A stretch of 64,000 nt of DNA from Candidatus Caldarchaeum subterraneum (GCA_937934305.1 CALHAG010000014.1:1-64000), one strand, 5' to 3'; positions 8,559-18,374 are shown, numbered from the stretch's first letter. A program made the numbers and translations. Notes: generated from the letters alone by a model not told the origin.

Positions 8559-9479
8559 TCATTCGGTTGTGAGGAGAAGAGAGGCCCCTGCTTCTCCAAC
8601 ATATACCGGGTAGTTGGGAAATTTTTTCTTCAACATGTCGACGATTTTTTCAGCGTCTTCTTCATACACAATGGCGTGAACAGCTTTGCCGACCATGTTC
8701 TGTGCGTAGCCTATTGTGGGGAGTTTGTCGAATGTGTCGAAGATTTGGTGAACGGTGTTGTCTATGAAGCCGGCTTCGTATGCGAATGCTCGGGCTTGTT
8801 TGAGAAAGTTTTCCGGCGTAGGGTTGCGGAGTATCCTGTCCATGTATCTGTCGCCGATTTGCTCAAGCTGTCGGAGCCTCTCCACCGAGGCGATGGCCTC
8901 GGGTGTCTCGGTTTTCTCCGCGGCCACTGCGATTAGCTTGGTTTTGGGCGGGAGTGGGATTTCGTCGATGACAGCATGGTCTGGGGAGCCCTCCTTCAGC
9001 ACGAGAACAAGTCCCGTGTGGCCGAATCCCGCCTCGCTGTTCAGCCCTGTTTTGCATAAGACCTCGACGCGGTGGGTGTGTTTCAGGGCCTCACGAAGGG
9101 TCAGCGGCCTGCCGACGAGACGTGAGAGCGCCATCAACACTCCCAGAGCCGCCGCGGCGCTTGTTCCAAAACCCATCGCAATCGGCACATGTATGCTGTG
9201 GCTTACCTTAACATGGCCCTCAAACACAGCCACCTCCCGCAATACCTCGACAGCTTTCTCCGAGGGCGGAAAACTCGCCGGCTCACCGTTTATCTCGATG
9301 CTCAGCCCATTGCCCTCCACAATCTCCACAACGGTTTTGACGCCGGGGAAGAATGAGAAGCCTCCCCCAAGAGCTCCTATCGTATCAGGGTCGCTGCGTA
9401 GCTTGTCGCCGTCGAGAACCTTGGGTGAGAAGATGCTGGATAACGGTGTAGGGCCCTCGAAGACCGCTTTCAGCAACAC
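8559..9479 (-). CDS. GHMP-family kinase, probable archaeal pantoate kinase
   Basis: IGALGGGFSFFPGVKTVVEI, GHMP motif PIAMGFGTSAAAALG and C-terminal GEAGASLLL; resembles the COG1829 family. Confidence 0.7.
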   Translation of the reverse strand: MLLKAVFEGPTPLSSIFSPKVLDGDKLRSDPDTIGALGGGFSFFPGVKTVVEIVEGNGLSIEINGEPASFPPSEKAVEVLREVAVFEGHVKVSHSIHVPIAMGFGTSAAAALGVLMALSRLVGRPLTLREALKHTHRVEVLCKTGLNSEAGFGHTGLVLVLKEGSPDHAVIDEIPLPPKTKLIAVAAEKTETPEAIASVERLRQLEQIGDRYMDRILRNPTPENFLKQARAFAYEAGFIDNTVHQIFDTFDKLPTIGYAQNMVGKAVHAIVYEEDAEKIVDMLKKKFPNYPVYVGEAGASLLLTTE

Positions 9480-10219
9480 TACTCACGGGCGACCGATGGC
9501 ACAGCTTTCCGGACAGCGGCCACGAGCGGCGGCAGCAATATCATCAGAAACGGTATCTCGGTCAAGTAGGTCCAGAGAAACCATATCGCGGCGGCGTAGA
9601 GCGGAAGCCCGTGTCCACCTCCCGCGGCTGCTGGCAGCGAAAAGAACTGGCTGTAGAGCCACACACCCAAGCCAATCATCGCCGAGCCGACGATAAGGCC
9701 TGTAGAAGACGCGGCCACAAGCCCCGCATACCGTGGCCTGTAAAAGCTGTAGGCCACGCTAATCACCAGCGATAACACACCGGCGCCTATGAAGATGGAG
9801 GCCGTCTCCCATCCTCCGAAAATATTGGCCCACGAACCGGCCAACGCAGCGGCGAGAGGAGCCGCCTGCAGCAACACCGGTAACACCGACACCCTCTGGC
9901 TGGACGCGAGCCTGCGAGCGAGAACACCGAGAATGTAGAACCCTGCCACGTTGGATGTTACGCCCACCGATATGCTGAGAACTGGGTCACCGTGTATCAA
10001 CATGTCGCTGATGAAGATTCCGAGGCCCGCGCCTAAGGCACCTATTTTCGGCGAAAACAGGACGGCGAAAACAGCGGGAATGACAACCGCGGGCCAGAAT
10101 CGGACTGTGCCTACGACTGGTGCGAAGATGCCGAGAAATGTCAGGTAGCCTACGCCTGCGTAGAGTGCTGCGTTTGCGGCTATGAGGACCAGCTCGAGGC
10201 TGGATGTTCTCTTTGACAT
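9479..10219 (-). CDS. Polytopic membrane protein, ECF-transporter S-component-like
   Basis: Multiple TMs; VRFWPAVVIPAVFAVLFSPKIGALGAGLGIFISDMLIHGDP is S-component-like. TAGTG overlap with the kinase gene. Confidence 0.55.
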   Translation of the reverse strand: MSKRTSSLELVLIAANAALYAGVGYLTFLGIFAPVVGTVRFWPAVVIPAVFAVLFSPKIGALGAGLGIFISDMLIHGDPVLSISVGVTSNVAGFYILGVLARRLASSQRVSVLPVLLQAAPLAAALAGSWANIFGGWETASIFIGAGVLSLVISVAYSFYRPRYAGLVAASSTGLIVGSAMIGLGVWLYSQFFSLPAAAGGGHGLPLYAAAIWFLWTYLTEIPFLMILLPPLVAAVRKAVPSVARE

Positions 10220-10280
10220 TGGTTTCTACATAGTTTACTTGTTGAAAGGCTTTATCTATATAGGCTACATAGTCATCGAA

Positions 10281-10778
10281 TCACGCCAGCCGCTTAACCA
10301 GCTCAAGCCTAACAGGTTTCCTTATGTCACGCACCGCCAGCACCCGTCCCTTCACATCAGAGAGGATGAGAATCTGTTGACCTATTTTCCATGGCTTCCA
10401 GTCTATGAACCGTACGACTCTGAGGTCCTCCGAGATGGCGACAACCTCGTAGCCCTCTGCGTTGAAGGAGAAGGGTGTGCTCATGGGTAGGAAGAAGAAC
10501 CATTCTCCGCCTCGTGATTTCACAGAGCGGACAACAGCTCGCCTAAGCCTCCGCCCCGCTCTCTCAAGCCGGTCTCTGAGAACAACGATCAGAGCCACGC
10601 AGGTCAAGACGGTGAACAACAGCCTAAGCCACGGACTCTGGTTGGTGAGGAAAAGAGCAAACAAGGCGGCGGCCGAGATGACCAGAAGCTCCAGCTTGAG
10701 AAGAAAAGCCATTTTGTCTCGTTGAAGCCTGCTCTCAAAACTCACGGCGAAAGTAGGCCTCATACATGGTTGAATCAT
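10281..10778 (-). CDS. Hypothetical protein with two N-terminal TM helices and a soluble C-terminal domain
   Basis: Open frame of 165 aa; hydrophobic stretch LVISAAALFALFLTNQSPWLRLLFTVLTCVALIVVL. Confidence 0.5.
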   Translation of the reverse strand: MIQPCMRPTFAVSFESRLQRDKMAFLLKLELLVISAAALFALFLTNQSPWLRLLFTVLTCVALIVVLRDRLERAGRRLRRAVVRSVKSRGGEWFFFLPMSTPFSFNAEGYEVVAISEDLRVVRFIDWKPWKIGQQILILSDVKGRVLAVRDIRKPVRLELVKRLA

Positions 10779-10796
10779 GAATGGCTGGCAAAAAGC

Positions 10797-11045
10797 TTAT
10801 CCCCGAAACGTCAAACCACCTCTTTTAGAAACTTTCTTCACGTAGATGTAGGTGATTAGGGCTGTCCAGCCGAGTGTGAAGACGAGCCAGAGGACGAGGT
10901 TCAAGGCTGTTAGGCTTCTGAAAGTTTGGAGTATGATGAGTAGCAGGATGGGGAGGGCTGTGTAGAGGATTGCGAGGGCAAGCGATTCGAGCATGAACCG
11001 GGTCTGTCTCGAGAGCTTGAACCGCATAACCATCCCTCTCTCCAC
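10797..11045 (-). CDS. Small membrane protein
   Basis: 82 aa, two TM segments, directly downstream of aroA on the same strand. Confidence 0.45.
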   Translation of the reverse strand: MERGMVMRFKLSRQTRFMLESLALAILYTALPILLLIILQTFRSLTALNLVLWLVFTLGWTALITYIYVKKVSKRGGLTFRG

Positions 11046-11048
11046 AGG

Positions 11049-12338
11049 TTACTCGGTCTTCTTTATTCTTGCGCCCAGTTTTGATAGGTCTTGTAGAAAT
11101 GCTGGGTAGGAGACGTCGGCTGACTCGGCGCCTTTGACGATGAGTCCTTTTTCGAGGGCGAGGCCGAGGACTGTGAAGGCCATGAAGAGCCTGTGGTCGC
11201 CATGTCCGTCAACGGCTACACCTCCCTTGATGCGTGGATTGCCGTGGATGAGAAGCCCGTCGGCCAGCTCCTCAACCTCCACACCCAGCTTCCGCAGCTC
11301 AGCCGCAGTCAACGTAACCCTGTCGCTCTCCTTCAACCTTGCATGGGCAACACCATGTATCCGTGTTTGGCCATCGTTGACAGCGGCGATAACAGCCGTG
11401 ACAGGCAAAAGGTCAGGCGCATCCCTCAACACAACCTCTACATCAGCATTATTCCTGCCACCCTCCACGAAAAGGCCCTCCGATGTATAGTTCGCCTCGG
11501 AGCCATAGAGTTTGATGATTTCGACTATTTTTTCATCGGCCTGAGGATACTGTGTCGAGAGGTTTTTGATGGTTACTTGTCCCTGGGTTAGGTGGGCTGC
11601 CGCGGCGATGAAGGCCGCCGAGCTGAAGTCGCCCGGGACGGTGAACTCGACACCACGCAACTCCTGTGGAGAAACCCTAAACCATTCATATCCTCTGCGA
11701 CGTATCTCGCCGCCGAAAACCTCAACCATCTTAATGGTGGCGTCTACATATGGTTTTGAGACAAGCTCCTCCATCACCTGTATCTCGATGTCTCCATGTG
11801 CCGCGAGGCCTGTGAGAAGGAGTGAGGTCACGTATTGTGAGGATTCGTCGCCTTTGATTTTCGCCGTGCCTGTTATCCTGTTTCCGCCCTTGACTATGAC
11901 TGGTGCTGACCCGTTTCCGCGTGTTGACCAGCATTCTGCACCTATTTGATTCAGTGCTTCCAGCAGCTGAGCCATCGGTCTTCTCCTTATGCTTTCGTCG
12001 CCTGTCAAGACTGTGTAGCCTTTCTCGACAAGTGTCGCGAGGCCCGTGTATATCCGGAGAGTGGTTCCCGAGTTCATGACGTCGATGATGTTGTCGGGTG
12101 TCTTGAATCGTCTGCGTCCAACGACTGTGTAGGCACCGGGTTTTTCCACGATTTCTGCGCCGAGCATTTTCGCCGCGTTTATGGTTGCCTGTGTGTCTCG
12201 TGAGATGAGTGGGTTGTGGATTATGGTTTTTTCTGTGCAGAGGGATGCGAGGCTGAAGACGCGGTGTGTGTAGCTCTTGCTCGGCGGAGCCTCGACAACG
12301 CCCGTGAGCCGAGATGGCTCAACATGGACAGATGTCAA
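11049..12338 (-). CDS. aroA: 3-phosphoshikimate 1-carboxyvinyltransferase (EPSP synthase)
   Basis: PPSKSYTHRVFSLASL, MNSGTTLRIYTGLATL, HRLFMAFTVLGL. Confidence 0.95.
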   Translation of the reverse strand: MTSVHVEPSRLTGVVEAPPSKSYTHRVFSLASLCTEKTIIHNPLISRDTQATINAAKMLGAEIVEKPGAYTVVGRRRFKTPDNIIDVMNSGTTLRIYTGLATLVEKGYTVLTGDESIRRRPMAQLLEALNQIGAECWSTRGNGSAPVIVKGGNRITGTAKIKGDESSQYVTSLLLTGLAAHGDIEIQVMEELVSKPYVDATIKMVEVFGGEIRRRGYEWFRVSPQELRGVEFTVPGDFSSAAFIAAAAHLTQGQVTIKNLSTQYPQADEKIVEIIKLYGSEANYTSEGLFVEGGRNNADVEVVLRDAPDLLPVTAVIAAVNDGQTRIHGVAHARLKESDRVTLTAAELRKLGVEVEELADGLLIHGNPRIKGGVAVDGHGDHRLFMAFTVLGLALEKGLIVKGAESADVSYPAFLQDLSKLGARIKKTE

Positions 12339-13182
12339 CCATTCTCCCCCGGTTAACCGATGCTTTAACTATCTCCCCCTCATAGGCTGAAAAGGCATCA
12401 GCGACTTCGTCAACCCGTTCCTCGGCAACAATCGCAGCCACCGCAGGCCCTGTTCCCGACAACCCCGCCGCATACGCTCCAGCCCTTAGCGCATTCATCG
12501 CAGGCTCTATGGGGAGGCCGAGGGCTGCCGAGTGGGCGAGGCCGTTTATGGTCATGGCTTCCCAGTGTTTGCCTTCGAGGGTGAGGGTGAAGGCTGCTGC
12601 GGCTATGTTTCTGATGGGTGTGAGCAGTTCTTTTCTGAAGCTCGCTGTGTAGGTTTTTCCCGGAGGCACGTAGATGACGGCGTAGAGCTTCTCCTCCACA
12701 AGGATATGTTTGAGGATTTTTCTGCCATGATTGTCTGTGGCCACTATGCCGCCGAGCATGCAGGCCGCGGCGTCATCCAGCGCACCTGTTATCGAGGTCC
12801 CCGACAAGATAGATGCTTCTGCAACGTTTCGCAGCAGCTCATCCGCGGCCATTTTTTTACCCAAGGCGTCGAGAAAAGCGTTTGCAATAGCCACGGCCGC
12901 TGAGCTGGAGCTTTTCAACCCAACCGCTACAGGAATGTTCGAGTAAGTGCGTATCTCTGCGCCTTTTACCTCGACGCCGAGGGCCTGTGAAAAAACTTTG
13001 ATGACGGCTTTTGCGAGTGAAGGGTCAGCGTCTTCGCCGTTGATGCTGAGCTTTATTTGTGGTTCATTGATTGTTTCAAGCTCGGCCTCTGTCTGGAGGT
13101 TTATGCCGAGTGCTGCGCCGAAGCCTGTTGAGATTGCGTTGACGATTGAGACCGCTCCGCCTGCTCTTCCCCTGCCCTTCAA
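12319..13182 (-). CDS. aroK: Archaeal shikimate kinase (GHMP superfamily)
   Basis: IPVAVGLKSSSSAAVAIANA, GLSGTGPAVAAI. Start placed at TTG 13182, overlapping the aroE stop (TTGA). Confidence 0.9.
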   Translation of the reverse strand: MKGRGRAGGAVSIVNAISTGFGAALGINLQTEAELETINEPQIKLSINGEDADPSLAKAVIKVFSQALGVEVKGAEIRTYSNIPVAVGLKSSSSAAVAIANAFLDALGKKMAADELLRNVAEASILSGTSITGALDDAAACMLGGIVATDNHGRKILKHILVEEKLYAVIYVPPGKTYTASFRKELLTPIRNIAAAAFTLTLEGKHWEAMTINGLAHSAALGLPIEPAMNALRAGAYAAGLSGTGPAVAAIVAEERVDEVADAFSAYEGEIVKASVNRGRMVDICPC

Positions 13183-14021
13183 CTTCTCCTCCTCTGAAGA
13201 GCCTTGAGAGCCGCTTTCTTCATGGTTTTTATGTCGCCGTCTATGCCGAGCCATATCTTGAGGGCTTCGGCTCCCTGTGCAACGAGCATGTCCAAGCCGC
13301 CGATGGCTTTGGCTCCACTGGCACGCGCCATCTTGAGGAGCTTTGTTTCAACAGGGTTGTAAACCATGTCGAAAACGGTCAATCTTTTGTGCAGCAGCTT
13401 GGCTGGAACGGGTGATGCGTTGATGTTTGGCGCCATACCGACTGGTGTCGCGTTGACAAGCAGCTCAGCGCTCTCAACCGCTTCAGCGAACGGCTTGGAC
13501 CCCAGTTTCACGACACGAATAGGCAAACCCTTTCTCCGCGCAAACCTCAGAAACTCATCCATGGTGGATTTTCTACGGCCCGCGAAAACGAGGTCACCGT
13601 ATCCTTTACGGTTTAGTGCAACGGCCGCGGCCCTCGCGGCACCACCCACCCCCAGCACAACAGCTCTGCCGCTCACCGGCTCAGGAACACAGGCCAACAC
13701 ACCTGCCACATCAGTGTTGAAACCTATCCGCCTCTCATCCATAACCTTCACCACGTTCACCGCTTCGACAAGCTCCGCAGACCTGTCCAGTCTATCGAGA
13801 TGCTTGATGATGGATACCTTGTGTGGAATGGTGACGTTGAAGCCTATGAAGTTCATGAGATGGGCTGAGGAGACGAAGCCGCGGAGGTCGCGGGGATGAA
13901 CGTCAACAGCTATGTAGAGGATGTTGTCTATGCCCTGTTTCTGGAGGGCCGCGTTCATCATCGCCGGTGAGACGCTGTGGCCGATGGGGTGTCCGATGAC
14001 GCCGAGGAGACCAGCCCTCAG
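13179..14021 (-). CDS. aroE: Shikimate dehydrogenase
   Basis: Homology requires LRAGLLGVIGHPIGHSVSPAMMNAALQ upstream of the tracked ATG (13961). The frame extends to a CTG at 14021 overlapping the aroD stop (CTGA); the in-frame TGA just upstream leaves no ATG/GTG/TTG. Confidence 0.9.
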   Translation of the reverse strand: MRAGLLGVIGHPIGHSVSPAMMNAALQKQGIDNILYIAVDVHPRDLRGFVSSAHLMNFIGFNVTIPHKVSIIKHLDRLDRSAELVEAVNVVKVMDERRIGFNTDVAGVLACVPEPVSGRAVVLGVGGAARAAAVALNRKGYGDLVFAGRRKSTMDEFLRFARRKGLPIRVVKLGSKPFAEAVESAELLVNATPVGMAPNINASPVPAKLLHKRLTVFDMVYNPVETKLLKMARASGAKAIGGLDMLVAQGAEALKIWLGIDGDIKTMKKAALKALQRRRS

Positions 14022-14710
14022 CCTCCACCCCCTCCTCCAAAGATGTTTTCACGCATCACCAGCATCTCCTCCACTGTAAGCTGCCCCGGAGCGGTCTTCG
14101 CATCTCCAAGAGCCGCATAAGCTATCGGAGCATCCGCCGCCATAGAGAGAATACGTGTTATCCAGCCCTGTTCACCCATGCAGAAGGCGATGAGACGTCT
14201 TGGGGGATACTTGGTGTAAAGGCTGATGACACGGATGTTGTCACGTGGGCCGGTTGAGAACGTTACGACCTTTGCCACATCTCCATGTCTCAGACATTCT
14301 TCACATAAACGGCTGAGCGAATCATCGTCAGGGGTTGATTCAAAGCTGTGCCAGGAAGCAATCACCTTTACGCCTGCTCTGCGGAATTCATCGGCTGGAT
14401 ACTGTTTCAACGTCGAGAGCTCGAGGTCTATGTAGGCGGGTCTGATATCCGCAAGCCTTCTGAGAATCTTTACACGCTCCTCAACAGGCAGCGATGACTT
14501 GCCGCCCTCCCCCATAGGCCTCAAAGTCAGCACAAGCCTATCGGCGAATGGACGCAGCTTTTCAGCGAGGCTCTCCACACTATTGTAGCCCGAGAGGTCG
14601 AGACGCACTTCCGCAAGGTCCGCACCCTTCTCAAAGCCGCGGCGAATATTTTCAGCAAGATTTTCCTCATTCTCTCCGTAGACGGAGACACATATCCGTG
14701 TTTTGCTCAT
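14018..14710 (-). CDS. aroD: 3-dehydroquinate dehydratase, type I
   Basis: DLAEVRLDL, VIASWHSFESTPDDDSL, VAKVVTF. Confidence 0.9.
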   Translation of the reverse strand: MSKTRICVSVYGENEENLAENIRRGFEKGADLAEVRLDLSGYNSVESLAEKLRPFADRLVLTLRPMGEGGKSSLPVEERVKILRRLADIRPAYIDLELSTLKQYPADEFRRAGVKVIASWHSFESTPDDDSLSRLCEECLRHGDVAKVVTFSTGPRDNIRVISLYTKYPPRRLIAFCMGEQGWITRILSMAADAPIAYAALGDAKTAPGQLTVEEMLVMRENIFGGGGGG

Positions 14711-15708
14711 TTCTCCACAACAGTCTCCTCAACAGCCATTCCAAAATGTCGTCCACGTGTTTGGGATATGTGGCAGAGGATTTTGTCGTTTTTCTTAAGC
14801 TCTGTAACGGATATGAGTTCTCCTCCTGGTGTGACGAAGCGGATTGTTTCCGCGTCTTGAACCGTGACTACGCCCAACATGTCGTTGTACCGTGCTTTGA
14901 CGAGGCGGAGAGGTCTTCTCTCAATTTTTACGCGGCCTATTGATGCTATCCGTGTCCGGCCTGTTCTCGAGACGATGAGAACACGGTCGCCCGCCTCGAG
15001 TTCTGAGAGATATTTTGTGTTTCCGTCGGGCATGAGGACGTAGCTGTGGACTGCTCCGGCGTTTACTCTGAAGGGGCGTGGGCTTGTGAAGCTTGAGCCA
15101 ACCGCCTCGTTGTGTATGAGGAAGAACATGGAGGCTTTGCTGCCGACAAGCATTCCTTCACCAATCTCCATCATCGTCACAGTGTCGACGCATGCTCTGT
15201 CACCCACCCCGACAGGCCGCACCTCCTCCACAACAGCCTCAACAAGCTGTATCTCCGCAGGCTTCTTCACCAGCTCAAGCAGTATACGAAGCTCCTGCTC
15301 GTTCTCGGGCTTGGCAACAATGCCGTCGACACCTTTCTCGAGAATGTTGATGAATAGCTCGGCTTCGGAGACGTTGGAGACCTCTGCCAAAACCCTGCAG
15401 CCCGTCCCCTCAAGCATCGCGAGAAGATTTTCCACGGGTATGATTTTCCAGTCACCTGTCGCGATTACAACCTCGTCGGCGCCCGAGCGAGCCAGCTCCG
15501 CCACATGCTCCAAATCCCTCGGAGACCTGATGACCACACGCGGAACCGTCGCCTTCTTCTCCCCATGTCTAACGTAGCCATCCTGAGTAGGGACATAGGT
15601 TTCTACACCATGCAGAGGCGACTGCGACAAAAAGCTCTGAACACCTTGTGAGAGGGCTTTTCTGAAAAGCGTGTCATCGCCCTCTACGTTTACCACAAGC
15701 TTTTTCAT
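14707..15708 (-). CDS. 3-dehydroquinate synthase II (archaeal AroB')
   Basis: [41 protein letters not shown] is diagnostic of DHQS-II. Confidence 0.93.
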   Translation of the reverse strand: MKKLVVNVEGDDTLFRKALSQGVQSFLSQSPLHGVETYVPTQDGYVRHGEKKATVPRVVIRSPRDLEHVAELARSGADEVVIATGDWKIIPVENLLAMLEGTGCRVLAEVSNVSEAELFINILEKGVDGIVAKPENEQELRILLELVKKPAEIQLVEAVVEEVRPVGVGDRACVDTVTMMEIGEGMLVGSKASMFFLIHNEAVGSSFTSPRPFRVNAGAVHSYVLMPDGNTKYLSELEAGDRVLIVSRTGRTRIASIGRVKIERRPLRLVKARYNDMLGVVTVQDAETIRFVTPGGELISVTELKKNDKILCHISQTRGRHFGMAVEETVVEK

Positions 15709-16505
15709 GGTGTGAGAACCGGTAAAGCTTCCTCTACACGGCGGCCTTCGATGACTATTCGGCGAAGGGCCTTAACCATGTTCTCGGGCGACCTGTGCTG
15801 GAAAACGTTTCTTCCGAAGGTTATTCCCATGCATCCCCCTGCCACCGATGCATAGGCCAGCCGAAGCACGTCCTCGTCCCTCTCCATCTTAGGCCCACCC
15901 GCCGCAACCACCGGCACCGGACAGCTACGGGTAACAGCTTCAATCTCCTGCACGTTGGCCGACGGCATAGGTGTCTTGACTATGTCTGCTCCAAGCTCGG
16001 CGCCAACCCTTGCGACGTGGCTTATGACCGCTGGGTCGCTTGGGTTTTTGATGTTTTCGCCGCGTGGATACATCATCGCAATCAATGGGACCTGCCACTC
16101 GTCACAGGCATCGGCAACAAGGCCCAGATGCTCAAGCATAACGTCATCATCCACGCCTCCTATGTTTATGTGAACCGAGACCGCGTCGACTCCGAGGCGC
16201 AAAGCCTCTTCAACAGACGCTATCAACACTTTTCTGTTGTAGTGTGTGCTGAGCTGGGTGCTGGCCGACATGTGCATAATGGTTCCCGTTTTTAAGGGTC
16301 TTTTGAGCGAGCGGAAAACTCCCTTATGTGCGAGCAGGGCTGTAACGCCGGCTGACTCAAGCCTATAGACCAGGTCCTCGATGTTTTCGAGGCCTTTTAC
16401 GGGGCCTAGAGATGTGCCATGGTCGAGGGGTATGCAGAGCATTCGGCCGTTCTCCAACAACCTGTTTAACCGAGCCTGCTTACCGAACACCATGCAGCTA
16501 CTCAC
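15705..16505 (-). CDS. 2-amino-3,7-dideoxy-D-threo-hept-6-ulosonate synthase (archaeal AroA')
   Basis: LCIPLDHGTSLGPVKGLENIEDLV, ADIVKTPMP; class I aldolase-like; operon with DHQS-II. Confidence 0.92.
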   Translation of the reverse strand: MSSCMVFGKQARLNRLLENGRMLCIPLDHGTSLGPVKGLENIEDLVYRLESAGVTALLAHKGVFRSLKRPLKTGTIMHMSASTQLSTHYNRKVLIASVEEALRLGVDAVSVHINIGGVDDDVMLEHLGLVADACDEWQVPLIAMMYPRGENIKNPSDPAVISHVARVGAELGADIVKTPMPSANVQEIEAVTRSCPVPVVAAGGPKMERDEDVLRLAYASVAGGCMGITFGRNVFQHRSPENMVKALRRIVIEGRRVEEALPVLTP

Positions 16506-17550
16506 CCAGCAGACCCATGTGACGAGCTACCTCAGCCGTCAAAATCGTGCCTCCAGCAGCACCGCGGATAAGGTTGTGACTCAGAGAGATGAACCTCACC
16601 TTCTCACCGTTCACACGGATTCTTCCAACAGAGACACTCATGCCGGGAACCGTTCCAGCGTCAACGTCAATTCTTGTCTGGGGCCTGTCAGGCTCTCTGC
16701 GGACAACGATGGGCCTCGCAGGCGCCGTGGGAAGGTTGAGCTCCTGCGGAAGAGAAACATACTCCGCCAACAATTCCGCGACGGTTTCCTCGTCTGCGGG
16801 CTTCTCCGTCTCGAGATAAATTGACTCCATGTGTCCATCCAGAGTGGGAACACGTGTGCATGTGGCGTAAACCTCGACGCTGTCATAAATGAAGCGGCCG
16901 TCGCCATAGCGGCCGAGAATCTTCGCGGCCTCCGTCTCGACTTTCCTCTCTTCACCAGAGATGTATGGGATGACGTTTCCCAGTATAGAGAGTGATGCGA
17001 CGCCTGGGTAGCCGGCTCCCGAGACGGCCTGCATAGTTGTGACAATAACTTTTTTCACGCCGAGGCTTTGCTTCAGTGGCTGAAGAGGAAGCACCAACCC
17101 GACCGTTGTGCAGTTGGGTGTGGTGACGATGTAGCCTTCCCAGCCCCGCTTCTTTCTCTGGATGTGAACCATGTTGAGATGTTCGGGGTTGATTTCGGGA
17201 ACTATCAGAGGCACGTCCCCCTCCATCCGGTAGGCTGCGGCGTCGCTGAAGACGGGGAAGCCTGCTTCGGCGAATTTTGGCTCAGCCTCTCTCGCGGCCT
17301 CCGTCGGCAGACAGCTGAACACGAAGTCGGCGTCAACCTTCTTCGGGTCCGTGGGCAAAACCTCCATCTCCGCAATCTCCTTAGGAGGCTCAGGCGCCTC
17401 CCCCCTCACAGCCTCAACATATTTTCTGCCAACAGACTCCTTCCCCGTTAAAGCCGCTATCCTAAACCATGGATGACGATACAGCATCTTGATATAGTGC
17501 TGGCCAACCATCCCCGTGGCCCCCAGAATCGCGACGCTGTAGGTCTTCAT
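16498..17550 (-). CDS. asd: Aspartate-semialdehyde dehydrogenase
   Basis: AILGATGMVGQHYIKML, IVTTPNCTTVGLVLPLQPL, AVSGAGYPG. Confidence 0.95.
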   Translation of the reverse strand: MKTYSVAILGATGMVGQHYIKMLYRHPWFRIAALTGKESVGRKYVEAVRGEAPEPPKEIAEMEVLPTDPKKVDADFVFSCLPTEAAREAEPKFAEAGFPVFSDAAAYRMEGDVPLIVPEINPEHLNMVHIQRKKRGWEGYIVTTPNCTTVGLVLPLQPLKQSLGVKKVIVTTMQAVSGAGYPGVASLSILGNVIPYISGEERKVETEAAKILGRYGDGRFIYDSVEVYATCTRVPTLDGHMESIYLETEKPADEETVAELLAEYVSLPQELNLPTAPARPIVVRREPDRPQTRIDVDAGTVPGMSVSVGRIRVNGEKVRFISLSHNLIRGAAGGTILTAEVARHMGLLGE

Positions 17551-17610
17551 GCCTCGGAAAAACCGTTATGCTCGGCTTATTAGTGTTTTTAGAAGAGCAG
17601 CCAACAACGT

Positions 17611-17829
17611 TTATAATTGATGCATCGTCATATGCAAGAGACCCCCCATCTTAGTCGTCGGATAATCCGTGTAGAATATCCCATGATGAATATCCACCAA
17701 TCTTGACACCTGAGGCTTAGCTAAGGCGGTCTTGACCAGCTTCTCCCAAAGGCGATAAACAGCCCGACTAAAAACATCGATTTTTGTGTAAAACAGGTCG
17801 GTGAAATGGAGGCTGTGGCCTGAGCCGGT
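17611..17829 (-). pseudogene. Unidentified 72-codon open frame with no ATG/GTG/TTG start; possible gene remnant
   Basis: Contiguous translation TGSGHSLHFTDLFYTKIDVFSRAVYRLWEKLVKTALAKPQVSRLVDIHHGIFYTDYPTTKMGGLLHMTMHQL* between stops at 17832 and 17613; protein-like composition. Confidence 0.4.
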
Positions 17830-17838
17830 TTACTGTTT

Positions 17839-18354
17839 TTATCTCTTCATCAGAAGGGTTTCAGTGGCTTTCAGAATGATGAACACCGGGTCGCCGGGAG
17901 AGATTTTGAGACGTTTTAGGCTATCGGTTGTTATAATGGATTTTACCTCTTGATGGCCATCCAAGTCGACGCTCACCATGCTTATCACATCTCCTTCGGT
18001 CACATGCTTCACATGCCCAGTGAGTATGTTTCTAGCACTGAGTCTAAGTTCTATGAATGATTTGATGAACCCTGGCCTGTGGATTGATTGGGCGGAGTAG
18101 TATGCTTCGAGAAGCTTGTGTCCAAGCTCTGTGAGAAGTGTCAAGCCCTTGTTTCTGCCCCCTCGGATGGATTGGACAGGCTTGCCGCCAGCCTTTCTCT
18201 CGATATCCTTCAACCAGTTTACGGCGGTTCTATAGCTGATGCCCATATGGAGACAGGCAGAGGATATGCTAGATGCTCTGTTTATGTTCTCGAGAAGCTC
18301 AAACCTCTCCTGCTCAAGTTCTATGGTTTTTCCCTCCAAATTTACGGTCACCAA
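17839..18354 (-). CDS. modE: ModE-family regulator (wHTH plus TOBE/molbindin domain)
   Basis: ACLHMGISYRTAVNWLKDIERKAGGKPVQSIRGGRNKGLTLLTELGHKLLEAY plus LSARNILTGHVKHVTEGDV...EVKSIITTDSLKRLKISPGDPVFIILKATETLL. Start inferred near 18354/18351, downstream of the TATA. Confidence 0.88.
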   Translation of the reverse strand: MVTVNLEGKTIELEQERFELLENINRASSISSACLHMGISYRTAVNWLKDIERKAGGKPVQSIRGGRNKGLTLLTELGHKLLEAYYSAQSIHRPGFIKSFIELRLSARNILTGHVKHVTEGDVISMVSVDLDGHQEVKSIITTDSLKRLKISPGDPVFIILKATETLLMKR

Positions 18355-18356
18355 CG

Positions 18357-18374
18357 CCGATATGCACCGATATG
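18357..18374. repeat. Direct repeat CCGATATG-ca-CCGATATG, candidate ModE operator
   Basis: Two perfect 8-mers at 18357-18364 and 18367-18374, 10 bp period, between the shared TATA and the modE start. Confidence 0.5.
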
